Origin: Gammaproteobacteria bacterium
Lineage (GTDB): Bacteria > Pseudomonadota > Gammaproteobacteria > HyVt-429
Assembly: GCA_013152415.1 (NCBI GenBank)
Contig: JAADGI010000032.1
Coordinates: forward strand, 1-64,000
Direction: 5' to 3'
DNA: 64,000 nt
A model generated the notes under the pieces. The model had not been told where the DNA came from, searched no databases, and saw only the letters and a program-made list of their open reading frames with translations. Position numbers and translations under genes: made by a program. Each line of letters opens with the position of its first letter. Within the stretch, counting starts at the first letter, position 1. Positions 8,606-17,385 of this stretch are shown here, piece by piece.

Positions 8606-10609
8606 TCACGTTCGTTTAACGCCCCTGTTTTTCTTGAGTTTAAGAATTTGCTCATGAAAATAATCAATATCTTTTTTACGCAGCCGTAACCCGGGGATTC
8701 TTGATTTGTCGGCGCGGTGAGCCTTTTTGATTGCGGCCAGGGCTTCATCCAGGTGGCCGGCAGAGACAAGAAGATTAATTTCAGTCAAAGCGTAGTCCAC
8801 GGTAGGTTCATATTCATAAGAGCGCTGCACCGCAAGAACTGCTTGCTCTAGGTCTTTGTTCAGTTTGTATATCATGGACTTGACATACCAAAGATTAGCC
8901 AAATCAAACTTTGTAAAGAAGTGGGGATTGTCAATAAGGGCATCAACTAGGCGGACCAAGTCGTTCTTGGTGACCATCTTACATTGACCTTTTGAGTGCA
9001 ACTCAGTGATCATCATTAGCGATACACCCGCCGAAGTTTCCCAGTCACCTTGGCGAATGTGGCTGATGTAATTGTTCATCTTTGTGGCAGGTAGAGGTGG
9101 ATCAGAACGTAGGCAACCCAGGTGAATGAGTAGCATATGGGCAGCAGTGCTCTGTGGGCGAAAGGCCAATATTTTTCGCAGGTGATCTTCAGCCTGGTCA
9201 TAGTCTCTTATGTTTGCCCATTGGCGTGCTGCTTCCTGGTGGGCGCGGGCGGAGAGAGGGTGATCCTTGGCAAGGATCATGGCACGAAGAAGGGGGATTT
9301 TTGCCCATTGTGCCTGTTGCGATGTTATAAAGGCAGCAAGGATGATGAATACCAAGCTAACGGAAACTGTTGCGATTAGATACCGATTGTTTGCTTTGAA
9401 CACATAATATGCAAGAGAAAATAGTGGGCCCATCATGGGCAGATAGTTTCTGTGTTCAAAATAGTGTTCCAATGGCAATATTCCCGATTCAAGCAAGTGA
9501 CCGGCGAAAAACCAAAGTATCCCAAAACTTAATACCGAATATTTCTTTCTAAAAACCACGGCCGCCGCAAGCATAGATGTGACGGCGATCGTCGCCAACA
9601 AAGTTCTAAACTCAAATAGGGACCTGGAGGTGATGTAGTCGTCGTGAAATACACCCGTTCCTGCTCGACGGGGGATCACAATATTGGCAAGATAGTCCAT
9701 CAAGACACGCGGCTGGGTTAGCAGTCTCTCGTACATGCTGAAATCTCGTAGATTGTAGATTGTTAAATAGTCGTCAAATTTATAGATATGAAATCCTACT
9801 AACAGCATCAATGGAAAGAACAGAAATACGGTAGACCAAACCCGCCAGCCAACAGGCGTGGCAATGTTGGCGGATTGAATCAGGGTGTATTCAATGACGA
9901 GGATATAGAGGGGCAATAGGATTCCAATCTCCTTACTGAGAATGGCAAGAACACCACCTATTACGATACCCAGGGACATCCACAGATAGCCTGAACGTGA
10001 TCGTTGGATCACTAACAGTCGGCCATGGGTGTAGGCGAGTATGCCGGCCAGCATGAACAGGGTGCCCAGTTCGGCCATACGCTGAACGACGTTGAGTACC
10101 GTGGAGGCATGAAAGGGGTGAAGCAACCAGAATGCACTGGCAAGGATTGCGGTGGCGTGGATTCGCCAAGTTTGCAGCCCACTTAATCGTGCAAGAACAA
10201 GGGCTAGCCAGAATATAAGTACACCGTTTAAAAGGTGTAAAAGCAAATTGGTATATTTAAAACTCCAGGGGAAGGGGGGCCACTGAGTGTCGTTTAAGAG
10301 AAAACTCAGTCTAGCGATGGGCCGCCCCAAAGGACTGGACCGGCCTTCCAAAATAAAGCGCCAGACTCCGGTAGAATCGTCATAGGCGTTGACTAATTGA
10401 AGCCCATTTAGGTTGGGGAGGGAGTCAAATAAAAATCCGCTGTCCAGACCAGGCCAATAGACGGCGAGGGTGGCGGTGAGTAGTAGATACAGGGTCAGTC
10501 CGCTAGCCAGGTCTTGATATTTTCCAAGACACTGTGGGTCTGATAGTGAACCTAATTGGGGACGGACTAGGGGTTTCCCGGTTTTCCACACTCTGTAAGC
10601 TCTCCGCAT
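8606..10609 (-). CDS. Multispanning membrane protein with C-terminal TPR region (GT-C/O-oligosaccharyltransferase-like)
   Basis: A 667-residue protein. About ten hydrophobic segments span residues 35-430, with a large loop containing WPGLDSGFLFDS near 50-62 and several His/Asn-rich periplasmic patches. This resembles TMTC-like and pilin-glycan transferases. The last 220 residues are helical repeats with TPR character (alternating small and large helices with Ala, Tyr and Leu at repeat positions). It lies directly downstream of two type IV pilin genes on the same strand, the usual place of TfpO/TfpW/PilO-type pilin glycosylation enzymes. Family membership is not secure; transfer of a lipid-linked glycan to pilin is an inference. 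Confidence 0.6.
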   Translation of the reverse strand: MRRAYRVWKTGKPLVRPQLGSLSDPQCLGKYQDLASGLTLYLLLTATLAVYWPGLDSGFLFDSLPNLNGLQLVNAYDDSTGVWRFILEGRSSPLGRPIARLSFLLNDTQWPPFPWSFKYTNLLLHLLNGVLIFWLALVLARLSGLQTWRIHATAILASAFWLLHPFHASTVLNVVQRMAELGTLFMLAGILAYTHGRLLVIQRSRSGYLWMSLGIVIGGVLAILSKEIGILLPLYILVIEYTLIQSANIATPVGWRVWSTVFLFFPLMLLVGFHIYKFDDYLTIYNLRDFSMYERLLTQPRVLMDYLANIVIPRRAGTGVFHDDYITSRSLFEFRTLLATIAVTSMLAAAVVFRKKYSVLSFGILWFFAGHLLESGILPLEHYFEHRNYLPMMGPLFSLAYYVFKANNRYLIATVSVSLVFIILAAFITSQQAQWAKIPLLRAMILAKDHPLSARAHQEAARQWANIRDYDQAEDHLRKILAFRPQSTAAHMLLIHLGCLRSDPPLPATKMNNYISHIRQGDWETSAGVSLMMITELHSKGQCKMVTKNDLVRLVDALIDNPHFFTKFDLANLWYVKSMIYKLNKDLEQAVLAVQRSYEYEPTVDYALTEINLLVSAGHLDEALAAIKKAHRADKSRIPGLRLRKKDIDYFHEQILKLKKNRGVKRT

Positions 10610-11050
10610 TCTTTAGTGTTATAAAGCAATTATATTTTGAGGTGCGTTGTTTCACATAGCACCGGCCAAAAACTTTAAAAAATTAATTTCAAAATGCGTT
10701 TAAGCCCATCAGCGCGCCTATGAATTACCATGCCTCTGTCCAGGGAGCCTCTTTCCTTGGGTGAGTTTGTTGCCGACCATACCAGTAGCAAAAAACTTTG
10801 ACTGAATTTTCAGTATAGCAGCCATGTTCCGGTAGATCTTTTGCTCACCATCTGGCTGGTTTAGATATAAAGTATGTCCAGTCAAGCCACTGCCGATGTG
10901 CCTACGGTGGTGGTTTTAAGGGCATGTGACCGCTGCCAACATTGACCTCATCGTGGAAATGGACGGATTCAGGTGATCGTTACCAGTGCTTTCCCCTGAG
11001 AGTACATGAGAAGCTTTCCTAATTGAACTGCTGTTTGATGGTGAGATGTT
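10610..11050. other. Intergenic region between pilin 2 and the membrane/TPR protein
   Basis: These 441 bases contain no open frame I can support on either strand beyond about 25 codons. An AT-rich stretch near 10660-10700 could hold a promoter for the downstream gene, but no box is convincing. I see no repeat or RNA gene. Confidence 0.4.
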
Positions 11051-11500
11051 TTACCTGCAAATTGTCGGGAGATACTGTTGGCCTAATGTATTGCCCGTGG
11101 TGCAGGTCCAGCTCATTGAGCTGCCCAGGCCCCCGGTTGCGGTAAATCTGATGCGGTCTAGGGCATTCATTGGGCCGCTGCCATCCAGGTCATTGAAGAT
11201 AATGTCCAGAGTAGCCGTTGTGTCGTTGACGAAGGTGTAGGTCAGTGCGTTGACATAGGTCCCTGGTGGCGTACTGATGAGGGCCTGACCACTAGCTGTC
11301 GCAGGCATCACGCCCAAAGCAAAATAACCGTCCGATAGAACTGCTTTGAAAGAAGAAAATATTCGGAGGCCTTCGGTGATTTTTGCACGCACCGTGTAGT
11401 TTTGGTAGGCCGGGATCGCAATGGAGGCCAAAATACCGACGATCGCAACAACAATCATCAGTTCAATGAGGGTAAACCCTTTCTGATTGACGGCTGTCAT
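11051..11500 (-). CDS. Type IV major-pilin-like protein (second copy)
   Basis: A 149-residue prepilin with an 8-residue positively charged leader ending in Gly, then [24 protein letters not shown]: mature residue 1 is Phe and Glu is at +5, as needed for PilD processing and filament packing. Two C-terminal cysteines (WTC... and the penultimate Cys-Arg) would form the D-loop disulfide. The body between differs widely from pilin 1 only 125 bases upstream, so these are diverged paralogues. The gene shares the strand and probably the transcript of pilin 1, though a hairpin lies between them. Confidence 0.9.
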   Translation of the reverse strand: MTAVNQKGFTLIELMIVVAIVGILASIAIPAYQNYTVRAKITEGLRIFSSFKAVLSDGYFALGVMPATASGQALISTPPGTYVNALTYTFVNDTTATLDIIFNDLDGSGPMNALDRIRFTATGGLGSSMSWTCTTGNTLGQQYLPTICR

Positions 11501-11576
11501 GGTGGGAGGTTGTTTCTATATTTCTTGAGTATGATAAATCATCTGTATGGTAAATATGTGGCCTAGCAAATAACCG

Positions 11577-11595
11577 TGCCCCCAGTTTGGGGACA
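11577..11595 (-). terminator. Hairpin between the two pilin genes
   Basis: A G/C stem (CCCC / GGGG, extended by TG / CA pairs) with loop AGTTT lies about 30 bases after the pilin 1 stop. There is no long T-tract on the minus strand, so partial termination or 3-prime end protection of the abundant pilin 1 message is more likely than full termination. Confidence 0.4.
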
Positions 11596-11625
11596 CAGTA
11601 TCAGCTGTTTAGCGGCAGTTACTGT

Positions 11626-12063
11626 TTAACGGCAGTTACCGGGCCGAAACCTGGAAGGCACGGTGGAACCGGTAACGCAAGCCCATTCTATCGCACCAAC
11701 GGCGGTTGTGGTTGGAGTAAAGCGGATGATATTACCGGCGGTGACACCTTGACCGGTGGTACCGGTATAAGCAACATCGATTATACCGTTAGCGCCTACT
11801 GTAATCGACTGAATGATGGCGGTAGCATAGGAAGCGGCAGTAGCTAATCCAGCTGAGGCATTGGTGCCCGGCAGTGTGTTTTTCGCCATGTAAAAGTCGG
11901 CGACAGATGATTTTGCCGCAGCCGCAGCCACTACGCCTTCAGTGACCTTGGCTCGAACCGTGTAGTCCTGATAGGCCGGGATCGCGATGGCGGCGAGGAT
12001 GCCGATAATTGCGACAACGATCATCAGTTCGATGAGGGTAAAACCTTTTTGAATCTGTTTCAT
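11626..12063 (-). CDS. pilA: Type IV major pilin
   Basis: A 145-residue prepilin. Its 7-residue leader ends in Gly, followed by [24 protein letters not shown] with Glu at mature position 5. Two cysteines close to the C-terminus (WAC and GNC) frame the D-region loop. Length and layout are those of type IVa major pilins. It is the first gene after a sigma-54-type promoter and lies downstream of pilR-pilS on the same strand, the classical arrangement in which PilR drives pilA. The ATG is preceded by a purine-rich site (reverse strand of CTTCCTCTG). The product is exported to the inner membrane, cleaved by PilD and assembled into pili for adhesion, motility or DNA uptake. Confidence 0.93.
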   Translation of the reverse strand: MKQIQKGFTLIELMIVVAIIGILAAIAIPAYQDYTVRAKVTEGVVAAAAAKSSVADFYMAKNTLPGTNASAGLATAASYATAIIQSITVGANGIIDVAYTGTTGQGVTAGNIIRFTPTTTAVGAIEWACVTGSTVPSRFRPGNCR

Positions 12064-12244
12064 TTTGTCTTCCTCTGTTGTAATAGACTTGGATATGTTG
12101 TGTGGATGTCAAAAAAACCGAAGCCCGCGGAAAAGGCCCGCCCTATTATGGGGCCTAAAGGTCAATTTTGCCCAAGTCCCTGGCCGGTGTTTTCCGTGAG
12201 CTTCGATGGTGTCGGAGGGGTCTACACCCCGCCACTGCCTGTGC

Positions 12245-12260
12245 TGCAGCTTCCATGCCA
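12245..12260 (-). promoter_or_regulatory. Sigma-54 (RpoN) promoter of pilA
   Basis: Read on the minus strand the site is TGGCATGGAAGCTGCA. The GG of the -24 element and the GC of the -12 element are exactly 10 bases apart, and TGGCA matches the consensus left half. The start of transcription would be near 12233, giving a leader of about 170 bases before the pilA ATG. Dependence on RpoN fits the neighbouring PilR activator. Confidence 0.75.
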
Positions 12261-12374
12261 CGTCAAACCCCTAGCAGTATAATTCGTAACTCATTGTTCA
12301 AACAGAGTTTTATATCGAGTAATCGGGGCTGGCCACCTTGGTTAAGATATATTTTAGCCCCTTAGCGTCACTTT

Positions 12375-12391
12375 CTGACGTGTTATGTCAG
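12375..12391. promoter_or_regulatory. Inverted repeat, possible PilR-binding upstream activator site
   Basis: CTGAC and GTCAG flank a 7-base spacer, with a further GTCA just beside it at 12367-12370. The repeat lies about 140-160 bases upstream of the predicted pilA start point, the usual distance for an enhancer of a sigma-54 promoter. Binding by PilR is inferred from position and the TGTC/GACA character of known sites. Confidence 0.4.
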
Positions 12392-12541
12392 TTGGGGCGG
12401 GAGGGATGGGGCCACTATGGTCGGTAAATTGAGAATAGTGCTTGAGAATATGCACCGTAGTTTGGGAGTCAGACCACGCTATAAATTATTCATATTCCCA
12501 CTCAACAATGGGGAGAGTCATTACGTAAATTTGGGTTCTCT

Positions 12542-12573
12542 GAGGTTGGTAGCAACCCTCACTGGCCTTTTTT
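12542..12573 (+). terminator. Weak hairpin followed by a T-run
   Basis: A 7-base stem with one bulged C (GAGGTTG / CAACCCTC, loop GTAG) is followed after seven bases by six T residues on the plus strand. No plus-strand gene is visible directly upstream, so its role is unclear. Confidence 0.25.
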
Positions 12574-12744
12574 GATATGACGCATAAGCACTTGTGTTTG
12601 TGCCTGCTGGTGGAGTACGTATGGCTGAGGTATTCGTGGAAACAACGTAGCGATTTACTACACTAAGTTACTCATCCTTTGTTAAGGTTGTTGATCTAAC
12701 CCGTTTTTCTAAGTGTGGTTGCTATGGTTGGAGGATTTTTAACT

Positions 12745-12828
12745 ATGAAGTCTCGATTGATGGCGTCCGGTACCCATCTATTAATGAGTGCAGTGGTGAT
12801 ATCGGGTGATTTCCATTTTCCTCGGTAA
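12745..12828 (+). CDS. Possible 27-residue small protein
   Basis: An ATG at 12745 is preceded by GGAGG with a 10-base spacer, and the frame runs 27 codons to TAA at 12826-12828. The peptide begins MKSRLMASGTH and has a moderately hydrophobic middle, resembling the start of a signal peptide that is cut short. It may be a real small protein or the decayed start of a lost envelope gene. No homologue is recognised. Confidence 0.25.
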   Translation: MKSRLMASGTHLLMSAVVISGDFHFPR

Positions 12829-12919
12829 TGTAGGTCACTTCTTTGCGGTTAGGTCTGCGTGGATTCAGGGTGAGGCGGGTGCTTATGGTAAGCCTAAGTT
12901 TTGTGCCCGGATGAGCCGG

Positions 12920-14263
12920 CTATTTTATTCCGAGTTTTTCCAGTTTGTAGCGCAGGGATCGAAAGCTGATCCCGAGTAACTTGGCCGCCGCCGTTTTATT
13001 GTATTTGGTTTGTTCCAGGGCGGTCACGATGGACTGGCGCTCCACGTTTTTTAGCTGGTCTTCCAACGGTTTATGGGTGTCGTCGGTGTGATACTGGCCG
13101 GTATGGGTAGGGAGGACAAGGTGTTGTGCCGAAATGTTCCCGCCCTCACTCAAGGTCAGGGCCCGTTCCAGAATATTTTCCAGCTCGCGCACATTACCCG
13201 GATAGCTGTATTGGACTAAGGCCTCCCTGGCATCGGCACCCAGGGTGGGTTTACTGCTCCCCTCCTGGCGCTGGACCAGGGTCTCCAGAAAGTGATCGGT
13301 CAGCACAGGGATGTCCTCTGGGTGTTCTCTCAGGCTGGGGACATGAATGTTGATGACGTTGATACGATAAAAGAGATCCTGGCGAAAGTGACCGCTGTTG
13401 ACCATGGCCACCAGGTCTTTATGGGTCGCGCTGAGTATGCGTACATCTATGGGCAACTCCGATTCGGCGCCTACTGGACGCACGGCCTTTTCCTGTATCG
13501 CACGCAGCAATTTGACCTGCATCAACAGAGGCAGTTCGGCCACTTCATCGAGAAACAGGGTGCCTCCCTGGGCGGCCTGAAACAGGCCTAACTTATCTTT
13601 TACCGCACCGGTAAAGCTGCCTTTAATGTGCCCGAAGAACTCGCTCTCCATGAGTTCATTGGGAATCGCGCCACAGTTAACCGGAACAAAGGGGGCGTTG
13701 GCCCGGGGTCCGAGCTGGTGTATCAATCGCGCCACCAACTCTTTGCCGGTACCGGATTCACCGCCGATGTACACCGGTGCCTGGCTACGGGCCAGTTTGC
13801 TGATGATGCCGCGTATGTCGCGCATGGCCCGGGATTCTCCCAGCAGGGTGTTCCGGCTGCGTCTTTCAGCGGGGCCGGGGTGGCTCGCTGCTGACAGTTT
13901 GAGGGTATGAGTGATGATATTGCGTAGGTTATTTAACTCCAGGGGCTTGGATAAAAAATCAAAGGCCCCGGCCTTGAGGGCATTGATGGCAGAATCCATA
14001 TTGCCATGGGCGGTGATGACCGCTACCGGTGTGTTGGGATAGTGGGCCTGAATATGGCGCACCAGATCGATACCGTCACCATCGGGCAGGCGCATGTCGG
14101 TGAGGCACAGATCGAAATGTTGTTGCTCGAGCAGCCGGTGGGCATGGCCCAGGTCTTCGGCACTGGCAGGTTGTAGATCCATGCGCCTCAGGGTCATCTC
14201 CAGGAGTTCCCGGATGTCCGGCTCGTCGTCAACGACAAGGATCTGTGCTGTTGCCATCTCCAA
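12920..14263 (-). CDS. pilR: Sigma-54-dependent response regulator PilR
   Basis: A 447-residue NtrC-type activator. The receiver domain occupies residues 1-125 with the acidic pair in VVDDEPD, phosphorylatable D56 in LCLTDMRLP and Lys in LSKPLEL. The AAA+ domain (about 145-375) has Walker A GESGTGKE, the sigma-54 contact loop GSFTGA (Ser replacing the usual Ala of GAFTGA) and Walker B GGTLFLDE. A Fis-type helix-turn-helix closes the protein (NKTAAAKLLGISFRSLRYKLEKLGIK region). It lies 6 bases after pilS and upstream of the sigma-54 promoter of pilA, so it is assigned as PilR with good confidence. Confidence 0.92.
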   Translation of the reverse strand: MEMATAQILVVDDEPDIRELLEMTLRRMDLQPASAEDLGHAHRLLEQQHFDLCLTDMRLPDGDGIDLVRHIQAHYPNTPVAVITAHGNMDSAINALKAGAFDFLSKPLELNNLRNIITHTLKLSAASHPGPAERRSRNTLLGESRAMRDIRGIISKLARSQAPVYIGGESGTGKELVARLIHQLGPRANAPFVPVNCGAIPNELMESEFFGHIKGSFTGAVKDKLGLFQAAQGGTLFLDEVAELPLLMQVKLLRAIQEKAVRPVGAESELPIDVRILSATHKDLVAMVNSGHFRQDLFYRINVINIHVPSLREHPEDIPVLTDHFLETLVQRQEGSSKPTLGADAREALVQYSYPGNVRELENILERALTLSEGGNISAQHLVLPTHTGQYHTDDTHKPLEDQLKNVERQSIVTALEQTKYNKTAAAKLLGISFRSLRYKLEKLGIK

Positions 14264-14269
14264 TTCCTT

Positions 14270-15904
14270 CTATTCCGTGACCGACACCGATTGCCCGAAA
14301 GAGATTCGAAACCGGCTGCCTTGGTCTATGGTGGCATAGTAGTGCAATTGGGCGTGATTTGCATCGCAAAGTTCCCGTGCGATGTAGAGCCCCAGACCGG
14401 TGCCCCGTGATCGTGAGGTAAAAAAGGGCTCGAAGATTTGGTCCTGGATCTCATTGGGGACGCCTTCACCCTTGTCGATGACATCCAGATAGGGTCTGGC
14501 ATTTTCATCCGTGCCCGTTCTCAGTTCAACCGGGGCTTGGGTTTCATGGCCCGGACTATGGCGTATGGCGTTGTCGCACAGGTTGTACAGGATCTGGTGT
14601 AGTTGGTCCAGATCCACCGAGGCAGTAATGGCTTCTCCGGTGTGGATAATCTTTGCTGTGGATAGCCCCCGGCCCTGACGAAAGTAGGCGATGAACTCGT
14701 CGATCCAGGGACCCAGCTGAATCGGTTGACGGTGGGCGCTGTTGCGTCGTCCCAATTGCATGACACCCTCAATCATTTGGTCGATGCGTCGGCTCTGGGT
14801 TTGAATGATATCAATGAGTCGCCGGTCCTCTTGTTTCAATTGATCGGATTCGGCCAGGAGTTGGCCAGCGTGGCTGATGGCCCCCAGGGGATTACGTATC
14901 TCATGGGCCATGCTGGCGCTGAGGCGTCCCAGGGCAGCCAGTTTGAGTTGTTGGTTTTGCTGTACCAGCAGGGATTGGTCATCCAGATAGATCAGACTCC
15001 CTGTCTTGTTGTCCTTACCGAGAGGGATGAACCGGGCTACCAGCTCCTTGCCACTGTGTGTGATATGTAAGGACCACTCGTTGATGGCATTATCCTCCTT
15101 CCATTGGTGCAGTCGTTCGGATAACTCCGGGGCCATGTGCTCTAGTTTTGGCCATGTACCCACTGTGGTTTTGAGTCCGAGTAGGTTCAGCGCGGTCTCA
15201 TTGATTACCCGAATTCGGTCGTGCCCGTCGGTGGCCAGTACACCGGTGTGCATGCGCTCAATAACCATGCGATTGACCTGTTCCAGGTTGGCCAGATCGA
15301 AGCCACGGCTCTCCGCCAATTCCTCAATGTGCCGTATGCGTTTTACCAGGCTATAGAACAGGAATGCGGTCACAAACAGACCGATACCCAGAAGGCCGAT
15401 TTGGGTGGGCTGACGAAGGCCACCAGGGTGCAGCGTCAAGCTGAACGCATATTCAGCCAGGACCGCCACCGTGGCGACGGCGGCGCAAAAGATTGCCATG
15501 CGTCCGCCCAACACCACTCCGGTTGCGGCCACCAAGACAATGAGTAGCAGCCCTAGACCGCTTTCGATCCCCCCACTGCTGTGGATGAATAGGGTAATGG
15601 AGAATATGTCTACGAATAATTGGGTCTGTGCCTGGAGCCGGAAAGAGGGCCAACCCTTGGTGATGGTAACCAGGCTGGTGAGGCCAAACAGGGCATAACC
15701 GAGGCTGGTAGCCAAAAACAGATCGGGGGCCGAATAACCATAAGTAGTGAATTTGGCGCCGCTGATGGCCACCGTCACAAAGAATACTGCCAGCACCAGG
15801 CGGTAGAGGTTGAAATAGTACAGCGATCGCCAGTAATCCACCGAGATTGCGGTGGGGCCGCTGTCGCCAAGAATTTTGGAGCCAAAGAGGGTCGTGGTGA
15901 TCAT
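14270..15904 (-). CDS. pilS: Membrane sensor histidine kinase PilS
   Basis: A 544-residue sensor kinase. Six hydrophobic segments occupy residues about 30-185, a PAS-like region about 205-310, then the H-box MAHEIRNPLGA with phosphorylated H334 and an ATPase domain with an N-box (NLCDNAIRHS) and G-boxes (DKGEGVP, GTGLGLYI). PilS senses pilin in the inner membrane and controls PilR phosphorylation in Pseudomonas; the six-segment input domain and linkage to pilR and pilA support that identity here. The gene starts a pilS-pilR pair with 6-base spacing. Confidence 0.92.
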   Translation of the reverse strand: MITTTLFGSKILGDSGPTAISVDYWRSLYYFNLYRLVLAVFFVTVAISGAKFTTYGYSAPDLFLATSLGYALFGLTSLVTITKGWPSFRLQAQTQLFVDIFSITLFIHSSGGIESGLGLLLIVLVAATGVVLGGRMAIFCAAVATVAVLAEYAFSLTLHPGGLRQPTQIGLLGIGLFVTAFLFYSLVKRIRHIEELAESRGFDLANLEQVNRMVIERMHTGVLATDGHDRIRVINETALNLLGLKTTVGTWPKLEHMAPELSERLHQWKEDNAINEWSLHITHSGKELVARFIPLGKDNKTGSLIYLDDQSLLVQQNQQLKLAALGRLSASMAHEIRNPLGAISHAGQLLAESDQLKQEDRRLIDIIQTQSRRIDQMIEGVMQLGRRNSAHRQPIQLGPWIDEFIAYFRQGRGLSTAKIIHTGEAITASVDLDQLHQILYNLCDNAIRHSPGHETQAPVELRTGTDENARPYLDVIDKGEGVPNEIQDQIFEPFFTSRSRGTGLGLYIARELCDANHAQLHYYATIDQGSRFRISFGQSVSVTE

Positions 15905-15995
15905 GTCGGGATTGCGGTTCCCCTAGCGGGGTTCAGCACAACCTGTGATTGCAAAAGTGGGAGAATTACTTTTTCTCGCGCCCGGTATGTGTGGG

Positions 15996-16232
15996 CTAGT
16001 GTTGTTCCAGTTTTTGGTGTTTTTTGCAGCAAAAGAACTGACCCTGGTGGTTTATGGCGTCGGCTTCAGGGATGTGTATGCCGCAGTGGGCACAGGGTAC
16101 GATCCGGCTGGCCAGGGTGGTCGCGGCATCCAGGCCGTTACCGTCTTTGCGGTGGGTGAGATAGCGCCGAATCTGCAACAGTCCGAGCCAAATCAAGGCA
16201 CCGAAGATGGCGATGTAAATGAGTTTTAGCAT
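15996..16232 (-). CDS. PP0621-family small membrane-anchored zinc-ribbon-like protein
   Basis: A 78-residue protein with one N-terminal transmembrane segment (residues 3-20) and a compact Cys/His motif at the C-terminus: CAHCGIHIP, then FFCCKKH. These are the hallmarks of the PP0621 family, small proteins of unknown function that neighbour pilS in many gammaproteobacteria. It lies 91 bases upstream of pilS on the same strand and may be co-transcribed. The Cys residues probably bind zinc. Confidence 0.85.
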   Translation of the reverse strand: MLKLIYIAIFGALIWLGLLQIRRYLTHRKDGNGLDAATTLASRIVPCAHCGIHIPEADAINHQGQFFCCKKHQKLEQH

Positions 16233-16466
16233 ATCTTAATATTCCGTGGTTTCTAGCAACGTTAAAGCCCGTGTCCGGCTGTGGAGGATACACCTTAGTT
16301 TATCTTGGCGTGGCTCGCCAACCTCGCAACGGGGCAATGCCCAGTTTACCAAGTTTGCAGCCAGGGTGGCAGTTTGGGTATTTGCGCAGGGACTGGGTTT
16401 TTTCGGGGCTGCGTTCGGTAATGCGAACTTCAGGCCGAGTATCTTGCCCCGCATTCTGCAGTTGTC

Positions 16467-17192
16467 TCATCCTGCTCTGGCCACTACCCAGACCTCGATT
16501 TTTTCTACCCCGGCCCGTTTCAAACAGTGGGCAATTTCATTGGCGGTGTGGCCCGTGGTCATGACGTCATCTATTAAGGCCACCCGCTTGTAGGGCGGCT
16601 GCCGGTGGATAAGAAAGGCCCCCTTGACGTTGCTGGCCCGGTCTCTAGGGGATAGGTGGGTTTGGGCCTGGGTGGCCCGAATACGCTTTAGGCAGTGATA
16701 ATCAATGGGCAGACCAAAACGTCTGGCGACCGGTCGGGCAATTTCCAGGGCTTGATTGAAGCCTCGTCTGCACAGGCGACGGGAGTGTAAGGGCACCGGG
16801 ATGATGCATTCTGGCTGTGGCGCCGGGGCCAGGTCAAAGTGGTTTTGAACGGCATGCACCAACAGCTCACCACAAAGCCGGGCATAAAGGAGTTGGCTAC
16901 GGTATTTCAGGGCTCGAATATATTGGTCAATGGGGGGGCGGTAGGCCAGTGCAGGCACACAGGCGGTGAAGGCCGGGGGCTGGGTCTGACACTGCCCGCA
17001 CAGGCCGTAAGCACTGTGGCGGGCGGCGCACTGCGGACAGCGGTTGCCCTCAACCCAGGGTAATCGGGCCCGGCAAGGGGTACACCAATCCGCACGGTCA
17101 CAGGGTGTGCCGCAGGCCAGGCAGCGGGAGGGGAAGAGCTGGCAGTGCGCAAGAAATGGCGAGTATGTCTTTAACGCAAACCATTGAAACAT
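16467..17192 (-). CDS. comF: ComF family phosphoribosyltransferase-like protein
   Basis: A 241-residue protein. An N-terminal double zinc ribbon has Cys at 24, 27, 37, 40 and 52, 55, 65, 68. The phosphoribosyltransferase fold has the PRPP loop VALIDDVMTTGHT at about 204-216. ComF proteins are needed for DNA uptake or single-strand handling during competence; an enzymatic reaction has not been fixed. In many gammaproteobacteria comF lies next to bioB; here the IS1595 region separates the two. The ATG at 17192 follows an AGGG purine run on the minus strand. Confidence 0.9.
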   Translation of the reverse strand: MFQWFALKTYSPFLAHCQLFPSRCLACGTPCDRADWCTPCRARLPWVEGNRCPQCAARHSAYGLCGQCQTQPPAFTACVPALAYRPPIDQYIRALKYRSQLLYARLCGELLVHAVQNHFDLAPAPQPECIIPVPLHSRRLCRRGFNQALEIARPVARRFGLPIDYHCLKRIRATQAQTHLSPRDRASNVKGAFLIHRQPPYKRVALIDDVMTTGHTANEIAHCLKRAGVEKIEVWVVARAG

Positions 17193-17253
17193 AAGACCCT
17201 CCTTGGTCGTTTTGGAACCGTTCTAATTATCTAATTGAGGTAAGTAAAAAGAT

Positions 17254-17385
17254 ATGTCTGAGAGAGCAAAAAGAGCGATTAAACAGGCGCTGGAAGTGCT
17301 GGGTATGGCTTTGGTGAAGAATAGTCACCAATGGACCAATGAACAGCGACGCGCTTGGGATCGCGCATACAAATACGTTTCTTAG
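17254..17385 (+). CDS. Small protein of unknown function (43 aa)
   Basis: An ATG at 17254, preceded by TTGAGGTAAG about 10 bases upstream, opens a 43-codon frame to TAG. The product is basic and helical, with LVKNSHQWTNEQRRAWDRAY in its second half. The frame ends three bases into the 3-prime end of the convergent 68-residue gene. I do not recognise the family. The good ribosome site and amphipathic composition suggest a genuine small protein. Confidence 0.5.
   Translation: MSERAKRAIKQALEVLGMALVKNSHQWTNEQRRAWDRAYKYVS

Larger units (their letters stand above)
12064..12919. other. Long regulatory region between pilR and pilA
   Basis: These 856 bases hold no gene of normal size. They contain the sigma-54 promoter (12245-12260), an inverted repeat that could bind PilR (12375-12391), a hairpin followed by a T-run near 12542-12573 on the plus strand, and a 27-codon open frame with a good ribosome site (12745-12828). 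The rest shows nothing I can name. Confidence 0.5.

Noticed and set aside
11564-11581. Second sigma-54-like site (minus strand GGGCAC...TTGCT) before pilin 2
   Set aside because: The GG to GC distance is 11 bases instead of the strict 10, so it probably does not function.
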